From Oceanimonas doudoroffii (GTDB taxonomy: Bacteria > Pseudomonadota > Gammaproteobacteria > Enterobacterales > Aeromonadaceae), in contig NZ_NBIM01000001.1 in the NCBI RefSeq assembly GCF_002242685.1, forward strand, positions 682,001 through 746,000: DNA of 64,000 nucleotides, given 5' to 3'. The notes below the pieces were generated by a model. It did not search any database and was not told where the DNA came from. It saw nothing but the letters and a program-made list of their open reading frames with translations. The translations under genes and the position numbers were made by a program. Below are positions 34,349 to 44,186 of the stretch, piece after piece. How positions within the stretch are numbered: the stretch's first letter is position 1; the number at the start of each line of letters is the position of its first letter.

Positions 34349-35641
34349 ATGAAAACCCTGAACTGGAACCAACTGAGCGCGGCCGAGCAGGCCGCCGCCC
34401 TGCGCCGGCCGGCTCTCGCGCAGAGCGGCCGCGAGGCACAGGTGGCCGACATTATCAGCCGAGTGCGTAAAGGCGGCGACACCGCCCTGCTGGATCTCAC
34501 CCGCACCCTGGACCGCGCCGAGCGTGATTGCCTTGAGCTTGTCGACGCGGACATCGCCGCCGCCGGCGAGCGGGTCAGCGACGAGCTGAAAGACGCCATT
34601 GAACTGGCCATCGGCAATATCGAGGCCTTTCACCGCGCCCAGCTGCCCGCCTCCGTCATTCAGGACACCACCCCGGGCGTGCGCTGCGAGCTGCACTTTC
34701 AGCCCATTAGCAAGGTGGGCCTGTACGTGCCTGGCGGCAGCGCGCCCCTGGTGTCCACCGTGATGATGCTGGCCATTCCGGCCCGCCTGGCCGGTTGCGA
34801 ACGGGTGGTGCTGTGCTCGCCGCCCCCCATCAACGACGCCATTGTCTACACCGCCAAACGCTGCGGCGTCGACGCCATCTACACCCTTGGGGGCGCTCAG
34901 GCCATTGCCGCCATGGCCTATGGCAGCGAGACCGTGACCAAGGTGGACAAGATTTTCGGCCCGGGCAACGCCTGGGTCACCGAGGCCAAGCAGCAGGTTT
35001 CCGGTGATGTGGACGGCGCCGCCATCGACATGCCCGCCGGCCCGTCGGAAGTGCTGGTGATTGCGGATGACAGTGCCGATGCCGACTTTATCGCCTCGGA
35101 TCTGCTGTCTCAGGCCGAGCACGGCCCCGACTCCCAGGTGATCCTGGTGACCCCGAGCCGGGCACTGGCGGCACGAGTGGACGACGCCCTGGAGCGTCAG
35201 CTGGCCGAGCTCTCCCGTGCCGACATCGCCCGCCAAGCACTGGGGGAAAGCCGCACCTTTATCTGTGCCGACCTGGCCGAGGCGGCGCGCATTTCCAATG
35301 CCTATGCCCCCGAGCACCTGATCGTACAGACCGAGGAGCCGCGTGCCCTGTTGCCGGCGCTTAAAAATGCCGGCTCCATCTTTCTCGGGGCCTGGACCCC
35401 CGAGTCGGTGGGTGACTATGCCAGCGGCACCAACCACACCCTGCCCACCTATGGCTATGCGCGCACCTATTCCAGCCTGGGGCTGGCCGACTACCAGCGC
35501 CGCTATACGGTGCAGGAGCTCAGCCCCGAAGGGCTGCGTGCCATTGGCCCGGCGGTTGAGCTGCTGGCCGCCACCGAAACCCTGGATGCCCACAAAAACG
35601 CCGTGACCCTGCGCCTGGCGAAACTGGAGAAACAAGCATGA
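34349..35641 (+). CDS. hisD: histidinol dehydrogenase
   Basis: 430 residues. Zn-dependent enzyme that oxidises histidinol to histidine in two NAD+ steps. The VDKIFGPGNAWVTEAK and DMPAGPSEVLVIAD segments are conserved. Overlaps hisC by four bases (ATGA). Confidence 0.97.
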   Translation: MKTLNWNQLSAAEQAAALRRPALAQSGREAQVADIISRVRKGGDTALLDLTRTLDRAERDCLELVDADIAAAGERVSDELKDAIELAIGNIEAFHRAQLPASVIQDTTPGVRCELHFQPISKVGLYVPGGSAPLVSTVMMLAIPARLAGCERVVLCSPPPINDAIVYTAKRCGVDAIYTLGGAQAIAAMAYGSETVTKVDKIFGPGNAWVTEAKQQVSGDVDGAAIDMPAGPSEVLVIADDSADADFIASDLLSQAEHGPDSQVILVTPSRALAARVDDALERQLAELSRADIARQALGESRTFICADLAEAARISNAYAPEHLIVQTEEPRALLPALKNAGSIFLGAWTPESVGDYASGTNHTLPTYGYARTYSSLGLADYQRRYTVQELSPEGLRAIGPAVELLAATETLDAHKNAVTLRLAKLEKQA

Positions 35642-36696
35642 GCCTTACCAAACTGGCCCGGGCCAAAGTGCAGCAACTGACCCCCTACCAGTCCGCCCGG
35701 CGCATTGGTGGTCAGGGTCATGTGTGGCTGAACGCCAACGAGGCGGCCGACAGCGGTGAGTTCAGCCTGAACTGCGAGCGGCTGAACCGCTATCCGGAAT
35801 GCCAGCCGCCCCAGGTGATTAACGCCTACGCCGCCTATGCCGGCGTGGCCCCCGAGCAGGTGCTGGTAAGCCGGGGCGGCGACGAGGGCATAGAGCTGCT
35901 GATCCGCACCTTTTGCGAGCCGGGGCAGGATCGCATTCTGATCTGCCCGCCCACCTACGGCATGTATGCCATCAGCGCCGAGACCAACGGCGTGGAGGTG
36001 GTGGAAGTGCCCCTCACCGACACCCGACAGCCGGACTTCGACGGCATTATCGCCCGCCTCGACGAGGTGAAAATTGTCTTTCTCTGTTCCCCCAACAACC
36101 CCACCGGGGATCTGGTGGACCAAGCCGGTCTGGTGCGGTTGCTGAACGCCGCCAAGGGTCGCGCCCTGGTGGTGGTGGACGAGGCCTATATCGAGTTCTG
36201 CCCCGAGCACAGCCAGGCGGACCTGCTGAACGACTACGACGGCCTGGTGATCATTCGCACCCTGTCCAAGGCCTTTGGCCTGGCGGGCATTCGCTGCGGC
36301 TTTACGCTGGCCAGCCCCGAGGTGATTGGCCTGCTGCTGAAGGTGATTGCCCCCTACCCGGTGCCGGATCCGGTGGCGCAGATTGCCGCCCAGGCGCTGA
36401 GCGACCAGGGCCTGGTGCTGATGCGCAAGCGAGTGGATGAGATTAACCGGCTGAAAACCGAGCTGGCCGGCCGGCTGGAGCAGCACGCCCAGGTGAAAGA
36501 GGTGTTCGCCCCCAATGGCAACTACCTGCTGGTGCGCTTTGCCCCGGGCAGCGAAATGTTTGCCCGCATGAGCCGGGCCGGTATCATATTGCGCGACTTT
36601 GCAAGCAAGCCGGGACTGGCCGACTGCATTCGCATTACCATCGGCAACCCTGCCGAGATGGACGCGGTACTGAACGTACTGCAAGAGGAGCAATAA
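35638..36696 (+). CDS. hisC: histidinol-phosphate aminotransferase
   Basis: 352 residues, fold type I PLP enzyme. NPTGD and the PLP lysine in RTLSKAFGLAG are present. Overlaps hisD by ATGA and abuts hisB. Confidence 0.96.
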   Translation: MSLTKLARAKVQQLTPYQSARRIGGQGHVWLNANEAADSGEFSLNCERLNRYPECQPPQVINAYAAYAGVAPEQVLVSRGGDEGIELLIRTFCEPGQDRILICPPTYGMYAISAETNGVEVVEVPLTDTRQPDFDGIIARLDEVKIVFLCSPNNPTGDLVDQAGLVRLLNAAKGRALVVVDEAYIEFCPEHSQADLLNDYDGLVIIRTLSKAFGLAGIRCGFTLASPEVIGLLLKVIAPYPVPDPVAQIAAQALSDQGLVLMRKRVDEINRLKTELAGRLEQHAQVKEVFAPNGNYLLVRFAPGSEMFARMSRAGIILRDFASKPGLADCIRITIGNPAEMDAVLNVLQEEQ

Positions 36697-37767
36697 GTGT
36701 CTAAGGAACGCATTCTTTTTATTGACCGCGACGGCACCCTGGTGGAAGAGCCGCCGGTCGACAAACAGCTGGACCGCCTCGACAAACTGGCGTTTCTGCC
36801 CAACGCCATTCCGGCGCTGCTGACCCTGCAAAACGCCGGCTACCGGCTGGTGATGGTCACCAACCAGGATGGCCTGGGCACCGACAGCTTTCCCCAGGAA
36901 GACTTCGACGCCCCCCACAACCTGATGATGCAGATTTTCAGCTCTCAGGGCGTGCGTTTTGACGAGGTGCTGATTTGCCCGCACTTTCAGCACGACGACT
37001 GCGCCTGCCGCAAGCCGCGCCTGGGGCTGGTGAAAGACTACCTGCAGCAGGGCAAAATCGACTTTACCGACTCCTGGGTGATCGGTGATCGCCACACCGA
37101 CATGCAGCTGGCCGAAAACATGGGCCTGCCCGGTTTGCACTACGGCCACAACAACCTGGGCTGGGATCAGATCGTAGAAAAGCTCACCAGCCGGGGCCGC
37201 ACCGCCGAAGTGACCCGCACCACCAAGGAAACCGACATTCACGTGGGGCTGGATCTCGACCAGACCGGTGGCAGCCAAATCAGCACCGGCCTGCACTTTT
37301 TCGACCACATGCTGGATCAAATCGCCACCCACGGCGGCTTTCGCCTGAACGTCAAGGTGGACGGCGATCTGCACATTGACGATCACCACACCGTGGAAGA
37401 CACCGCCCTGGCCCTGGGCGAAGCCCTACGCAAGGCCCTGGGCAACAAGCGCGGCATTGGCCGCTTTGGCTTTGTGCTGCCCATGGACGAGTGTGAAGCG
37501 GCGGTCACCCTGGACTTGTCCGGTCGCCCCTTCATGAAGTTTGAAGGCGAATTCAAGCAACCCAAGGCGGGTGATCTCACCGTGGAAATGGTGCCGCACT
37601 TCTTCCGCTCCCTGAGCGACAGCCTGGCCGCCAACATTCACCTCAAGGTGACCGGCGACAACACCCACCACATGGTGGAAAGCGTGTTCAAGAGCTTTGG
37701 CCGCGCCCTGCGCCAGGCCATTCGCGTGGAAGGCAATGAGCTGCCGTCCAGCAAGGGGGTTTTGTGA
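36697..37767 (+). CDS. hisB: bifunctional histidinol-phosphatase / imidazoleglycerol-phosphate dehydratase
   Basis: 356 residues. N-terminal HAD phosphatase ([12 protein letters not shown], with a zinc site C-x-H-x-CxC near 92-107) and C-terminal IGPD domain ([23 protein letters not shown]). Such fusion is typical of gammaproteobacteria. GTG start directly after the hisC stop. Confidence 0.97.
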   Translation: MSKERILFIDRDGTLVEEPPVDKQLDRLDKLAFLPNAIPALLTLQNAGYRLVMVTNQDGLGTDSFPQEDFDAPHNLMMQIFSSQGVRFDEVLICPHFQHDDCACRKPRLGLVKDYLQQGKIDFTDSWVIGDRHTDMQLAENMGLPGLHYGHNNLGWDQIVEKLTSRGRTAEVTRTTKETDIHVGLDLDQTGGSQISTGLHFFDHMLDQIATHGGFRLNVKVDGDLHIDDHHTVEDTALALGEALRKALGNKRGIGRFGFVLPMDECEAAVTLDLSGRPFMKFEGEFKQPKAGDLTVEMVPHFFRSLSDSLAANIHLKVTGDNTHHMVESVFKSFGRALRQAIRVEGNELPSSKGVL

Positions 37768-38353
37768 AAACAGTCATTATCGACACCGGCTGCGCCAACC
37801 TGTCCTCCGTGCGCTACGCCATTGAGCGTCTGGGCTATGAGGTCACCGTGAGCCGCGACCCCGAGGTGGTGCTGGCCGCCGACAAGCTGCTGCTGCCCGG
37901 TGTGGGCACCGCCAAGGAAGCCATGAAAAACCTGGCCGACCGCGACCTGATTGAACTGCTGGATCAGGTGCAAAAGCCGGTGCTGGGCATTTGCCTCGGC
38001 ATGCAGATGCTGGTGAACCGCTCCCAGGAAGGCGACGTGGCCTGCCTGGGCAAGGTGGATGCCGAGTGCCTGCACATGGAAGGCGGCGACGGCGTGCGCC
38101 TGCCCCACATGGGCTGGAACCGCATTACCCCCATGCCGGAGCACCCGCTGTTCAAGGACATTCCCGAAGGCAGCTTCTTCTATTTCGTGCACTCCTACGC
38201 GGTGCCCGTGGGTGAATATACCCTGGCCACCTGCCAGCATGGCCAAAGCTTCAGTGCCGCCATTGGCCAGGAAAACTTCTTTGGCGTGCAATTTCACCCG
38301 GAGCGCTCCGGTGCCGCCGGCGCCCAACTGCTGAAAAACTTTCTGGAGCTGTA

Positions 38354-38354
<1 letters not shown>
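37764..38354 (+). CDS. hisH: imidazole glycerol phosphate synthase, glutaminase subunit
   Basis: 196 residues. Class I glutaminase with the nucleophile in GICLGMQML and the His/Glu pair in [11 protein letters not shown]. Works with HisF. GTG start overlapping the hisB stop. Its stop codon overlaps the ATG of the short frame described next (TAATG). Confidence 0.96.
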
Positions 38355-39918
<1,564 letters not shown>

Positions 39919-39926
<8 letters not shown>

Positions 39927-40527
39927 TGCAAGCAAGCTGGACTGGGACAAGGTAGACGGCATGATGCCTGCGATTGTGCAGGACAGCCACACCGGCCGCG
40001 TGCTGATGCTGGGCTATATGAACGGCGACGCCCTGACCAAAACCCTGGAAACCGGCCATGTGACCTTTTTCAGCCGCACCAAGAGCCGGCTGTGGACCAA
40101 GGGCGAAAGCTCCGGCCATGTGCTCAAGCTGAAAGACATCAGCACCGATTGCGACAGCGACACCCTGCTGGTCATGGCCGAGCCGGTGGGCCCCACCTGC
40201 CATTTGGGCAATGTGTCCTGCTTTAACGAGCAACAGGCACCGGCGCTGACCTTTTTGGCCGAGCTTGAAGCGGTGATCGCCAGTCGCAAGGGCGCCGACC
40301 CTGCCTCCAGCTACACTGCCAGCCTGTATGCCAAGGGCACCAAGCGCATTGCCCAGAAAGTGGGTGAAGAAGGCGTGGAAACGGCGCTGGCCGCCACCGT
40401 GCACGACAAGGACGAGCTGGTGAACGAGTCTGCCGACCTGCTCTACCACCTTACCGTGCTGCTGCAGCAGGAAGGCCTGGGGCTGGCCGATGTGATGGCC
40501 AAACTCAAAGAGCGCCACGGCAAGTAA
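39919..40527 (+). CDS. hisI: bifunctional phosphoribosyl-AMP cyclohydrolase / phosphoribosyl-ATP pyrophosphatase
   Basis: 202 residues. N-terminal cyclohydrolase (ending with the metal site DCDSDTLL and C-x6-C) and C-terminal pyrophosphatase helix bundle ([13 protein letters not shown]). GTG start eight bases inside hisF. Last gene of the operon. Confidence 0.96.
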
Positions 40528-40535
40528 ACGGAAAA

Positions 40536-40556
40536 GGCGGGCAAAAGCCCGCCTGT
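40536..40556 (+). terminator. terminator of the his operon
   Basis: GGCGGGC-AAAA-GCCCGCC followed by TGTTTC. T tail short. Confidence 0.75.
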
Positions 40557-40624
40557 TTCATGCTTTCCGATACGCTTGCAGGCCCCAATTTATTGGGGAA
40601 ACCTGTGCAAAATCAACGAATTAA

Positions 40625-40829
40625 CCGTAGGTTGGCGATGAGCGCAGCGAATCCCAACACTTCCCCCGGCCACCCCGCCGCCTGAACCATCGCAAGCCGC
40701 CTGCAGGAACGTGTAACTTCGTCGCACAACAAGCCACTCCAGCGACCCCAATCACTGGAGCGCAGGCGGCTCGCCTGCATATTGCCGCAACGCGGCAACT
40801 TCAATTCGTTCCCACGCTCCGCGTGGGAA
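40625..40829. repeat. compound palindromic repeat block
   Basis: Contains GTAGGTTGG...GATGAGCGCAGCGAATCCCAAC (40628-40658), hairpins CTCCAG/CTGGAG, GCAGGCG/CGCCTGC and TTGCCGC/GCGGCAA (40736-40799), and TTCCCACGC-TCC-GCGTGGGAA (40809-40829). The first and last parts recur in altered form near 57.1-57.2 kb. No gene lies in 40528-40840. Confidence 0.7.
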
Positions 40830-40840
40830 TGCATACCAAT

Positions 40841-41173
40841 TCAGACATCCTTGCCTGGGCGAATACAATACGAATTGATGTAAACGATCTTTCCCTTCTC
40901 AATGTGGTAAACATCGCAGTATCTCACGTCACCATCGACTTCCCGCCCCTCGACCACGACCGAATGTACTCCAACGGTAATGTGCTCATTCCGAAAGTTG
41001 GGGCACCCCTGCTCCGTCATCTGAGCGCAGAACGCCTGCACGGAGCCGAGCCCGGCAATGGTTTTCTGCCCGACTACCTCCCACCTGACGTTAGCATCGA
41101 GGTGTGGTAGACAGGGTTCAAGCCGACCTTCAGAAAACGCTTCACATCCCTTTCGTATCGCTTCATCCACCAT
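40841..41173 (-). CDS. SnoaL/NTF2-like protein
   Basis: 110 residues with the alpha-helix plus cone-shaped sheet pattern of the NTF2-like superfamily (LPHLDANVRWEVVG, then alternating strands DVRYCDVYHIEKGKIVYINSY). Members bind or isomerise small molecules. No clear catalytic residues can be named. The ATG at 41173 has AAGGAGG upstream. Confidence 0.7.
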   Translation of the reverse strand: MVDEAIRKGCEAFSEGRLEPCLPHLDANVRWEVVGQKTIAGLGSVQAFCAQMTEQGCPNFRNEHITVGVHSVVVEGREVDGDVRYCDVYHIEKGKIVYINSYCIRPGKDV

Positions 41174-41296
41174 GACTGCCTCCTTGAGCCGAATCTCTTC
41201 TCGGCACAACACCGTTTTCCCCAAGGAATGAGCGCGATCCTGTTCAATAATTATAGAAAGAGGGAGTTCCGGCCATCATGCCCGGTAAAGTGCGTC

Positions 41297-41316
41297 ATTC
41301 CCGCGAAGGCGGGAAT
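41297..41316. repeat. small palindromic repeat (REP-like)
   Basis: ATTCCCGC-GAAG-GCGGGAAT within GTCATTCCCGCGAAGGCGGG, a sequence type that is scattered widely in proteobacterial genomes. Confidence 0.6.
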
Positions 41317-41394
41317 CCATTCCTCAGGCTCACCCGGTGCATCAGATAAAAATTCGCATCACAAAACATTATGTAAAATAAAAGCTCAAAACTC

Positions 41395-41814
41395 TTACAA
41401 CACCCGACTCATGCGGTAATACGCCACTCCGTGCTTGTAAAACCGCTCTCCTTCCACCGCAAAGCCAAACCGCTGATAAAAATCCAGGGCCGAGGCCCGG
41501 GCATCAAACCAGAACACCCGCACGCCTCTTGCACGCAAATGCTCAATCAAAAACTGCAGCATCACTGAGCCCATGCCCTGCCCCTGACACTCAACCCTGG
41601 TCGCAAACTTGCGCAGCCTTGCCGTGTCACCGCTGAAAAACACCGAGGCCACGCACACCACCTCGCCGTGTTGCCGAATGCCAAAGTGCGCACCGGTGTC
41701 GTCCTCCGCCACTCTGCAAAACGCCACCGGCTCATTCGGCCATAACACCGCATGACGCAGCGGCAGCACCTCCTCTACCGTAAGCACTTCAACCTTCACG
41801 TTCGCCCGGGTCAC
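41395..41814 (-). CDS. GNAT family N-acetyltransferase
   Basis: 139 residues with the acetyl-CoA loop pattern VECQGQGMGSVMLQFLIEH-like (R/Q-x-x-G-x-G/A) around residue 73 and the C-terminal DFYQRFGF motif. Substrate unknown. GTG start immediately after the stop of the M14 gene, so both are cotranscribed. Confidence 0.8.
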   Translation of the reverse strand: MTRANVKVEVLTVEEVLPLRHAVLWPNEPVAFCRVAEDDTGAHFGIRQHGEVVCVASVFFSGDTARLRKFATRVECQGQGMGSVMLQFLIEHLRARGVRVFWFDARASALDFYQRFGFAVEGERFYKHGVAYYRMSRVL

Positions 41815-42723
41815 CTAGCGATGCGCCAGTGCATAATCGATGGCTGCACACACGGCGGTTACCTGGGCGGCATTGCACTGCTCGGGCGTAGCGCGGGGGC
41901 TGTCGGGGTACACTTCCGTGGTGGTCTTGTAACGAGCGGGCGTGATGCCGGCGCACAGGCCAAGCTGAGTAAGCGGGTATTCAATCACCCCTCTGGCCAC
42001 CACCGGTGAGCCGATGATTTCATTGCTCTCATCAGCGGGAGCAATGTGCGTGACCTTTTCAACCGCCGCGATCACCGCCTGCTGAAATTCAGGCTGCGGA
42101 TGCTCGCTGTCGTCCACCAGATAAAAGCCATCGGGAATGCCACAGGGCTCGAATGACTGGCCGTCTCGCGCCGCCAGCGCCGGGCGAAACTCGCTTTCGT
42201 CGGTATCCGTGGTCTCGTGCAGATCGATATGCAGCAACACACGGTCACGCACCGGCGCCACCAGTTGCATCAGCGCCGCCGACTCATGCGCCGGACTGTT
42301 TTCCCGAAAAGAACGGTTCGGATCCACCGCGTTGGCATTCCAGCGGTGAATGCGCTCATAGGCCCAGGGGCTGACGCAGGGTGCCACCAGCAGATTCACC
42401 CGGCCGGCATAATGCTCGCCGTGCTGCTCCACAAACTGCAAGGCCCCGTGCACACCACTGGTCTCATAGCCATGCACCCCGCCGGTCACCAGCACCACCG
42501 GCAAACTGTTCCGCCAGTGGTTGCGAATGGCCATCAGCGGAAAATGCTCATCGCCATAACTCAGCTCGCCATAGGGCTGCACATCAGAACGCGAACCCAG
42601 GCGCTCGATAACGCTCAGCACATCCGCTTGATAACTGCGCTGACGGCGCTGCCGGGCCAGCCACGCGGCGCGCTCCGCCTCGCCCCAGGGCTGGCCCGGC
42701 GTGCCAATGGGATAGGTATTCAT
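41815..42723 (-). CDS. M14 family metallocarboxypeptidase-like protein
   Basis: 302 residues. Zinc ligands of the carboxypeptidase/succinylglutamate desuccinylase class: GGVHGYET (H-x-x-E), then DPNRSF and HIDLHETTD. It could cleave a C-terminal residue or deacylate an amino acid. The ATG at 42723 has GGAGG upstream. Base composition is like the backbone; the accessory island begins just upstream. Confidence 0.8.
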   Translation of the reverse strand: MNTYPIGTPGQPWGEAERAAWLARQRRQRSYQADVLSVIERLGSRSDVQPYGELSYGDEHFPLMAIRNHWRNSLPVVLVTGGVHGYETSGVHGALQFVEQHGEHYAGRVNLLVAPCVSPWAYERIHRWNANAVDPNRSFRENSPAHESAALMQLVAPVRDRVLLHIDLHETTDTDESEFRPALAARDGQSFEPCGIPDGFYLVDDSEHPQPEFQQAVIAAVEKVTHIAPADESNEIIGSPVVARGVIEYPLTQLGLCAGITPARYKTTTEVYPDSPRATPEQCNAAQVTAVCAAIDYALAHR

Positions 42724-42843
42724 TTGATGCCTCCGGGTAATCCATGCTTTCGGGCACTCTATCAGGTGCAAACAGGGCTGACAAAGCGCAACGTACGCTG
42801 AGGTAAACTCAGATAAGCATGTTATCACGCAGCCGATTTCCAA

Positions 42844-43050
42844 TTAATGGCACGATTGGCCCCGCTGTACCGGAGGACAGGGCGTATCTCCATAAGAACA
42901 AAATACACAGCAATCGCCATGCCTGGGTTTAAGCATGGTTTTGCAGTTTTTACATTCATAAAAATACTGACAAGCATCCTCTGGCATGGTCTCCGTTTCC
43001 CTGTGACCGCACTTTGGGCATGTTACCTCAGATGTGAATTTGGGTTTCAT
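42844..43050 (-). CDS. small cysteine-rich protein (GDCCVFCSYG type), probable gene cassette
   Basis: 68 residues. Zinc-ribbon pairs CPKCG and CKNC, then the unusual motif GDCCVFCSYGDTPCPP. Proteins with this tail are seen near metal-resistance genes and in cassettes; the role is not known. It starts 20 bases inside the cassette boundary at 43076, so it is a cassette gene. I find no attC at its own 3' end, so the cassette is truncated there. Confidence 0.7.
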   Translation of the reverse strand: MKPKFTSEVTCPKCGHRETETMPEDACQYFYECKNCKTMLKPRHGDCCVFCSYGDTPCPPVQRGQSCH

Positions 43051-43069
43051 AATTCACCTTTATTTTGAG

Positions 43070-43120
43070 ATCTAACGCCCCTGTGCAGCGGCAAGCGTAG
43101 CGAGCCACGGTTTGTTATGT
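43070..43120 (-). repeat. attC site of the GFA cassette
   Basis: Plus-strand ends are ATCTAAC (43070-43076) and GTTATGT (43114-43120), with a foldable middle of about 37 bases (GCGG...CCACGG type). Read on the minus strand the 3' core is ACATAAC, the exact complement of GTTATGT at the front of the GFA cassette (43570-43564), as expected for one intact cassette. Confidence 0.75.
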
Positions 43121-43129
43121 GATAGCTGT

Positions 43130-43531
43130 TCACTCTGGCAGCCCCTCGAATTCTGGAGCGTTCCCTAACCCCTCGTCCCAATTAGCTTTGCTGGATAAAA
43201 AGATATGCGCTGTTGGTGCCATAGGTATTTCAGTATTCAAGCATCCTGCTGGAACGACAAGTAAACCTGGGATCTGAGTACTTGGCAATGCAGACCCACA
43301 CAATTTGCAAAAGCTCTTGTTATGACTAGTGCCTGGAAACGTAAAGGTCGTCACAGCATCTGCACCCGACCGCCAGACCAATTTAGCTGAATGTGAGAAT
43401 AGATTTGCTGCATGAGCCGACCCCGTATCTTTTTGGCAATGCTTACAATGACACAGGTAAAAACTGTCAAAGTCCCCATGGACCTCAAATGTCACTATGC
43501 CACACAGGCAAGAACCAGCATGCTTAGTCAT
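43130..43531 (-). CDS. GFA/CENP-V family protein (glutathione-dependent formaldehyde-activating-like), cassette gene
   Basis: 133 residues. Zinc cysteines in GSCLCGIVTF, CHCKHCQK and FCKLCG mark the GFA fold. The founding enzyme was thought to join glutathione and formaldehyde, but most members are uncharacterised. The ATG at 43531 with GAAGGAA is preferred. Lies in an intact integron cassette (43115-43570). Confidence 0.85.
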   Translation of the reverse strand: MTKHAGSCLCGIVTFEVHGDFDSFYLCHCKHCQKDTGSAHAANLFSHSAKLVWRSGADAVTTFTFPGTSHNKSFCKLCGSALPSTQIPGLLVVPAGCLNTEIPMAPTAHIFLSSKANWDEGLGNAPEFEGLPE

Positions 43532-43563
43532 TAGATTCCTTCTATGGCCTGCATATGACGCAC

Positions 43564-43671
43564 ACATAACGCCGCCATAATTTTCGGCTTTGCAGTTGAT
43601 TGTTTTGTGGCAGGCTTTTTTGCCACAAAACAAGCGACGGAGAAGCCGTCAAATTGATGGCTTTGTTAGGG
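43564..43671 (-). repeat. attC site (VCR-like, about 108 bases)
   Basis: Ends are ACATAAC (43564-43570) and GTTAGGG (43665-43671). The middle contains a long inverted pair, TTGTTTTGTGGCA with TGCCACAAAACAA, separated by a few bases, so it folds strongly. The minus-strand 3' core CCCTAAC is one base from RYYYAAC. Confidence 0.7.
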
Positions 43672-43686
43672 TTTGGATGCTGGAGT

Positions 43687-43915
43687 TCAAGGTAAAAATT
43701 TACCACTAGAAATATCATCTTGTATTTTAGTAAGAACTTCTTCTTCACTCATACCGCTGTTCAATAGCTCTTGCTGTCTGTCAGTTATAGGTTTTTTTGG
43801 CCTCATCTGGATCAACACCAGATTTCATTAAGCTAATTGACTTTTTAAGGACATGTAGGCGAGAGTTTCACTGAAACTTTTTCCAGTAACTTGAAAATCG
43901 CAGTCCAGGTGGCTA
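43687..43915 (-). pseudogene. frameshifted cassette gene remnant
   Basis: On the minus strand three frames join into one plausible protein: a part with TGKSFSETL, a part with SISLMKSGVDPDEAKK, and a final part PITDRQQELLNSGMSEEE ending SGKFLP and TGA at 43687. At least two frameshifts, one at an A run, separate them. The attC follows directly. No family recognised. Confidence 0.5.
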
Positions 43916-43930
43916 TTCAGTGCGTCCAGT

Positions 43931-44100
43931 ATCGATGGTTCAGATCATTACCGTCAGGAAAGCCTGTTTGAACAATCGAGTATCGAACTCTCCCGAACCA
44001 CTATGGCACGCTGGATTATGCAGGTCAGCGAACACTTCACACCAGGGGTTACCAGGCACTTCATACCCATCTGCTTAAACAAGTTGTGGTGCATAGAACC
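43931..44100 (+). pseudogene. IS66-family transposase remnant
   Basis: Translation gives GSDHYRQESLFEQ, SSIELSRTTMARWIMQVSE, then after a frameshift YQALHTHLLKQVVVHRTPLL. These match the central part of IS66 TnpC (DH-x-YRQE, ELSR-x-T-x-A-x-W, LH-x-HLL). No start, DDE core or ends are left. The rest of 44101-44186 shows nothing. Confidence 0.7.
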
Positions 44101-44186
44101 CCATTACTTTACTAACCATTTAACAGCGCTCATCTATATAACCGGCGTTTGCAGGACATTAGACCTGATTGAATCCTCCTTACTAA